Part shown: positions 59,108-64,000 of the stretch, one piece after another | Position numbering within the stretch: the first letter of the stretch is position 1 | Layout: each line of letters begins with the position of its first letter | Source: Thraustochytrium sp. TN22 | Lineage: Eukaryota > Sar > Bigyra > Thraustochytrida > Thraustochytriidae | Length of the DNA: 64,000 bases | Direction: 5' to 3' | Assembly: GCA_013306675.1 (NCBI GenBank) | Contig: JABLUY010000034.1 | Span: 124,001 to 188,000, forward strand | Notes under the pieces: generated by a model | What the model was told of the DNA's origin: nothing | Database searches by the model: none | What the model saw: the letters and a program-made list of their open reading frames with translations, nothing else | Program-made: the position numbers and the translations under genes

Positions 59108-60727
59108 ATGGCCACGACAGGGGCGGCGGCCTCGGCGGTCGCGTCGCAGGCCGCGCTCGCGGCCGAGACGCTACGCCGCGCGCGTGCGCAGCGGCTGCGC
59201 GCTCGGCGCCTGGAGGCGCTCGTTCACAGCGCGGCACGCGCCGACACAGCCCCGGACGACGCGCAGCAGGCCCTGGCGCTCGAGCGCCTGCTCGTGCAGG
59301 TACGCGACAGCGCGCGGTGCCTGGGGGAGACGGACGAGGACGCCGCCCCCCTCGCCCGCGTGGTTTTCTGGGCCACGGCGCGCCGCGAGGCCGGGCGACT
59401 CGCGGACCTTGAGACCAAGCTGCACGACCTCGTGCACGTGGAGCTCCCGGCCGAGGAGGAGGGCGAGGACGGTGCGGAGGAGGATGGGGAGGACGAGGAC
59501 CTTCGAGGTCTCCGCGAGGCGGTTCAAGCAGCCAGAGAAGCGGACCCGGACGCGTCGCAGACCCTGGACGCGGTCGAACCCCAGCTCCTTCGTGGCGAGG
59601 ATGTCGTCGCGCTCCTGCAGCCGGTCGAGGGCGGCGACTTTGGCGTCGCCGTTACCGAGTTCAACGGCGAGCCCGCCGCCGTGCGCCGCGTCGACTGGGC
59701 GCCGCTCGAGGTGACACGATGCGCGCACGACTGGGCCAGAGCCCAGGAACACGCGCACATCGCGCGTCTGCTCGGGAGCGACCCGGAGCTGCGACTGCTG
59801 GCCACGGAGCCGTGCCACTGCACGCTGCAGGACCTGCTCGAAGACCCAGACCTGGAGCTCGTCGCGGACCAAGAGGAGACCATCCTGCGGGGCGCCGCGC
59901 GCGGCCTCGCGCATGTGCATACGATCGGCCTCTTGCACCGCCACCTCCACCCACGCAGCGTGTTGCTCACGCGCGAGTACCACGTCAAGCTTGCCGATAT
60001 CGGGCTGCCGCTACGCGGCAGCCCCCACGATGTTGACTACGCTGCGCCCGAGCTGCTAGACCCCGATGACGGCGAGTTTTACGCGCGAGCCTCGGACGTG
60101 TACGCGTATGCAATCCTCGTCTGGGCCGTCAAGGAGCGCCGTGCACCATGGGGGTTGGCATCGCCAGCCGTCGTGGCCCGGCGTGTTTTGTCCGGGAGGC
60201 GGCCTGAATTTGGCGACGAGACGCCCTGGAAGCCGCGCCTGCGGGCTCTGGTGGAGCGCGCCTGGGCGCAGGACGCCGTGGATCGACCGCTCATGGACGC
60301 CGTCGTGGCGGACCTGGAGGCCGCGCCGCGCCAGCGTCGCTCCACTCGCATCCTCGCCAACCTCTGGCAGCACATAGGCCGTGCCGCCAGCATGCGCACG
60401 GGCGCGGACCGCTGGACGGCCGCCGCGCTCGCGGCGCCGCCCGTGGACGTGCCGCTGCGGGAGCCCAGCATCGAGGATGTGCTGCGCGACCAGCGTCCGC
60501 CCGAGCTTGTCGACGCCGAGGTCGACGCTGTTCGCGCCGCCGGCGCCCACACACTGCAGCAGGCCGCCGACCTTTCCCACGCGCAGCTTCGCCAGGCCGG
60601 CCTTCACATCTACACGCACCGCAAGGACGTCCTCTCAGCTCTTCAGCACGCCTTGGAGACCTACCTTGCGCTCGAGGAAGATCAAGAGGAGCGTCTTGCC
60701 CTGCAGCGCCAAGAAGGCATCCACCGC

Positions 60728-60758
<31 letters not shown>

Positions 60759-61204
60759 CCAGGACGTCCGTCGCCGATGACACCGACGAGGACAATGGCG
60801 AGGACAAGGACAACAACAACAAGAAAAAGAAAACAAAGAAGAAGAAGAAGAAGAAGAAGAAGAAGAAGACGACGAAGGAGAAGAAGGGCAAAAAGAAGGA
60901 CCAAAAGAAGGACACAAGGAAGAAGAAGAGCAAGAAAAAGGAGAGCACAGACGAGAAAGAGAACAAGGGCGCGGACAGTGCCACGGACGACGGTGAACTG
61001 GCCACGTCTCTGGCCTCGCTGGGGCTCTCCTGCTACGCACCGCAGCTCGCGCAGCGCGGCTTCATCTCGCTTGCGTCCTGCGCCGACCTCTCGCACGCCG
61101 ACCTTCGCGCAGTCGGCATGCTCCGTTTCACCGACCGCGACGCCGCGCTGCGCGCGCTGCGTCCTGCCGCAAGAGCCCAGCGCCAGCAAGATGACGATGA
61201 TTGA
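59108..61204 (+). CDS. Pseudokinase-SAM protein 3 (helical bundle, dead kinase, two SAM-like repeats)
   Basis: 698 residues from the ATG at 59108; the open frame upstream is low-complexity. The N-terminal bundle covers about 10-120 (A-L-E-R-L-L-V-Q-V-R-D, as in protein 2), followed by an acidic linker. The kinase-like domain (about 174-410) has G-D-F-G, A-A-V-R-R in place of VAxK, H-R-H-L-H-P-R-S-V-L-L in place of HRD, but D-I-G retaining the DFG Asp. SAM-like domains are at about 453-515 and 631-688, with a Lys-rich linker (AAG repeat, DNA 60820-60960) between. It lacks the middle SAM domains and the SH3-like tail of its paralogues, so it is either a reduced copy or the simpler ancestral form. 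It begins 277 bp after gene 2 on the same strand. Confidence 0.86.
60820..60960 (+). repeat. (AAG)n coding repeat
   Basis: AAG/AAA/AGG run encoding a Lys tract of about 45 residues between the two SAM-like domains of pseudokinase-SAM protein 3. It could act as a nuclear or membrane-binding basic region. Confidence 0.85.
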
Positions 61205-61305
61205 CCGCACTTGACTCACTGTGAACGTTTCGCCTTGCGCTGATATATTATTGCGCCCCTTTGTTGTTGTAGCGCACTGAAAGTTTGTGCGTACTGGTAG
61301 ATTAT

Positions 61306-63580
61306 TTACGGCGCGTTAAAGGCATCGATGCGGTCGGCTTGGCGCCGAAGCATGAACTCAACCTCTTGAATGAAGCGAAAGAGCTCGTTGAGTACGTCGA
61401 CGGCAGCCGTGGCTACCTCCTCGAGCGCCTCAACACGCTGCTCGAAAACTGCCCGATCGCGGCTGAGCGTACGAGTGAGCGCCAGCGCGTCGGCGCGCGA
61501 GGATGGAGCCGGCAGGGCGACGAGTGGCCACACTTTGGTGATCCCGAGCTCAGACGACACCATCGCGGCACTCGCGTCACGTTCATCCTCGGGCGCGGGC
61601 TCCGGCTCAAAGTCGAAGAGGAGAACGCACGCGATGGGCGGGTAGCGGTCGAGCCCAATCTGGATCGGCACGCCATCCGGCGCAGCAGGGCGTTCAGGTC
61701 CGACAAGAAGTCCCACCTGCCCCCACGTTTGCTCCATGTCTTCCAGCTCGGCATCAGTCAGCTCACCTGAAGTGCCAGCGCTGCGTGCCTCGCGCTCCTT
61801 GCGCAATGTGTTGACCAGGCGACCATTGATGACCAGGATGCGCAAGCCGAACGGGTGCTTTACGCCTTCCACATCGCGATCGATCGACGCCGCGTCCGGC
61901 GTGTCGTACATGAGCAGCTTGACCACGTCCTTGTCGCTCATACGCTCGAATGACTCGGCATCTTCCGCGCCGCCGCCGGCCGCGTCAAAGTTCGCCACGC
62001 CGCCATCACGCGGGTCGAAGCGAACGTTCTGCATGAAGGACTGGTATCGCCAGCGCCGTTGGCCGCGCGGTTCGTCGTCGCCGACCATGCGATTCCACTG
62101 CCGCCAGGTCTCCTCCGTGTGCAGGGTCTGCACGGACTTGGTCACGGCGAACTGCCACGTGAACAGCACCGACGTGTTGTCGAGGCCCCTGCGCCCGTAG
62201 AGCACTAGGGGCACGTACAGCAGGTTCGAGAGTTGTTGCGCACGGAGCAGCTCGGGGATGGTGTTGATGTCCTCGTAGTTCATGAGCCACTCCTCGATCG
62301 GCACGACGCCCTGGCCGGGCATGCGCAGGTCCTCGCGAAAGGAGAGGCGCTTGGGCCAGTGTTGCGTGCGCTGCGAAGCGAGGCTGGACAGCGACCAGCG
62401 CGCCCCCTCGACGGCGCGGCTGCTGGGCGGAAGGTCCCAGTTGCGCGCCTCGTGGAAGGCATTGTCGTCATGGAACTCGACGCAAAAAGCGTACTCGAAC
62501 TCCTGCAGGGTGGTGTGCTTCTCCACCGCGCCGACCCCGACCACCTCGACGACGCTTGCTTGCAGCTCGGAGAGCGACATGCGCTCCTCCGTGCTCGCAA
62601 AAGCAAGCGAGATCTTCTTCCCGCCCCGGCCCTCCTGGAGCTTGGGTATGAGCTCCTGCAACTCCGGAAACTGCATCTCGTTGTAGTAGTACCAGCGAGT
62701 CGGCCGGATGTGAGGGTGGTACCTCGGGTCCTTGAAGGTGAAAACAGTGGTCTGCATGTTGTGCCTCGAGGCCTCGGTCGTTCGACTGCGGCTGGCGCTG
62801 CTTGCCCCAATCGCGCCGCCGGCCACCGGAACGGCGTTGGGCACGCTCACGGTGAAGTCACGGCCGGTCTCGCGGCTGATGGGGCTGTCGGAGCTCGCCG
62901 TGATCTCGACCTTCGCCGCGCCCAGGTCGCGGAACATGTAGAGCGCCTCGCGCACCATCTCGTCGTCGATTACGCGCTGGTACTGGCTCAGGGCAATGTA
63001 GCGAGTCGCCTGCAGCGGGTGGCGGCGGTAAAGTTCGCCTGTGAGGAAGGAAAAGGTGCGGCCGTTCCCCGGGCCTGGGAAGCGGTTGACGAAGGCGTCC
63101 GTGCGCGTGGAAGACAGAGAGTATACCTCGATCTGAACCCCGTGAGGGAGGAACGGTAGAATCCTCTGGCCGATGTCTGGGTTGGCCCTTAGGACCTTGT
63201 CGTGGACAACGAGCACGTACTCGGGGAGCTCGACCGATGCGTCCGGAACAGCCACGGCAAAGTGCTCCTCCTCGGGGATGGTCGCCAGAGCGGAAGGGGG
63301 CGAGGTGCCTCTCGGGGCGCTGCGGCGGCCGAAGATGCGCCTCAGCGCAAGCGAGAAGCGGCGGCGCTGCTGTTCGCGGTCTGCGGCGTCCTGCGCCCTT
63401 CTTCATGCGTGCCTCGCGTTCCTCTCAGCGCCGGCTCGAGCGCGCCGCGCATCGGTCGCCGACCGGGGACCAGCTCGCGCGGAGCGCTTAGCGCCAAGCC
63501 AGCGCGCCCTCGCACGGCGGCGCCGCCGCCGCCACGGCGCCGCAATTTACTTGCGCGTTTCGGGTTGCTCCTCCCAGCAT
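61306..63580 (-). CDS. Unrecognised ~700-residue protein, probable 5' exon
   Basis: The main exon ends at stop 61306 and its frame is open to 63402, but it has no ATG near its N-terminus. A spliced start fits: exon 1 63551-63580 (M-L-G-G-A-T-R-N-A-Q), intron 63391-63550 (GTAAAT...CGCAG, phase 0), exon 2 61306-63390, giving 704 residues. A second phase-0 acceptor 12 nt further in is possible. The protein has no signal peptide or membrane span. An early segment (H-P-L-Q-A-T-R-Y-I-A-L-S-Q-Y-Q and L-G-A-A-K-V-E-I-T-A) looks like a compact alpha/beta fold. The last ~60 residues form a heptad-like helix (V-E-A-L-E-E-V-A-T-A-A). Function is unknown; it is convergent with the pseudokinase array. Confidence 0.6.
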
Positions 63581-64000
63581 AGGAGCGGAAGTGCGGCGAG
63601 GCATTCCGCCTAACTGTAAAGCCGGGCGACTTGGACGAGGTGGAGTTTGACCTCAACGACTACGGCACTGAACGAGCCGTCTGCTGCTGCCAGCCACACA
63701 GCCACTTGTTGGAGTTGGACTCAGTTGGAGACTGGCTTCGACTTCGTTTGATGATTTTGTGGTGGTGGTACCATCTCTTTTCCTTCTTTTCTGAAGGCTG
63801 CAATGGTCGCAATGCCGAGCACGGAGAGCCCCCCCGCGAGGGCGGCGTCGCGCACGTTTGAGCCAAGGCCTCCCGCGGTGCTGGCGTTGCCGGCAGGAGT
63901 CGGTGAGTGGGTGACGCCGCTTGTCTCGCTGTTGAAATCCCGCCGCAGCCTGCACTGCGTGACGATGCCTCACTGACTGTGAGTAAACCACCTGCAGGGC
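63581..64000. other. Right-end spacer
   Basis: Upstream flank of the last gene. It has moderate GC and no supported gene in this window; a neighbouring gene may begin beyond 64000. Confidence 0.4.

Noticed and set aside
52229-61204. Active tyrosine-kinase-like enzymes
   Set aside because: Each protein lacks the HRD aspartate and at least one other catalytic residue.

Overview
The window is nuclear DNA from a GC-rich microbial eukaryote. Evidence for this: GT-AG introns, an intron-bearing tRNA-Met gene with a Pol III T-run, coronin, enzymes of the ER/Golgi N-glycan pathway (ALG2-like, GnT-I-like), microsomal-type P450s, and a 13.8-kb ORF combining cadherin, IPT/TIG and GCC2/GCC3 modules. Most genes have no intron or one near an end, and coding third positions are mostly G or C. 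Intergenic DNA is rich in CTCG/CGCT, AGCC and GGC runs. A heterotrophic stramenopile such as a thraustochytrid would fit, but that is a guess from style, not from a marker gene. No transposon, virus-like element or CRISPR array was seen.

Layout: 0-9.5 kb has a polyQ nuclear protein (-), a SEC14-GOLD lipid-transfer protein (-) and a soluble-looking P450 (-), separated by long low-complexity spacers. 10-14 kb has a single-domain TIR protein (+) convergent with a GCN20-like ABCF ATPase (-). 16-21 kb has a two-exon coronin (+) convergent with an ARM-repeat protein (-). 21.8-30 kb has ALG2 (-) divergent from a 1966-residue LRR-ARM-PH-like protein (+). 30-44 kb is one giant multi-span adhesion/receptor-like protein (-). 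44-48 kb has a small LRR gene built from about 84-nt one-repeat exons (+), GnT-I (+) and tRNA-Met (+). 49-52 kb has a CYP86/CYP4-clan P450 (+) and a DNAJC9-like J protein with a Tudor-like insert (-). 52.2-61.2 kb is a same-strand array of three paralogues: N-terminal helical bundle, TKL-like pseudokinase and arrays of SAM-like domains. 61.3-63.6 kb has an unrecognised protein (-).

The most interesting part is the three-gene pseudokinase-SAM array. Its order (helical bundle then dead kinase) resembles MLKL, with polymer-forming SAM domains added, and a TIR protein with a candidate NADase glutamate and LRR proteins lie in the same window. A link to cell death or immunity is inference only. Several gene models here depend on introns that a plain ORF scan misses: coronin, the LRR gene, and probably the ARM gene, the polyQ gene and the last gene.
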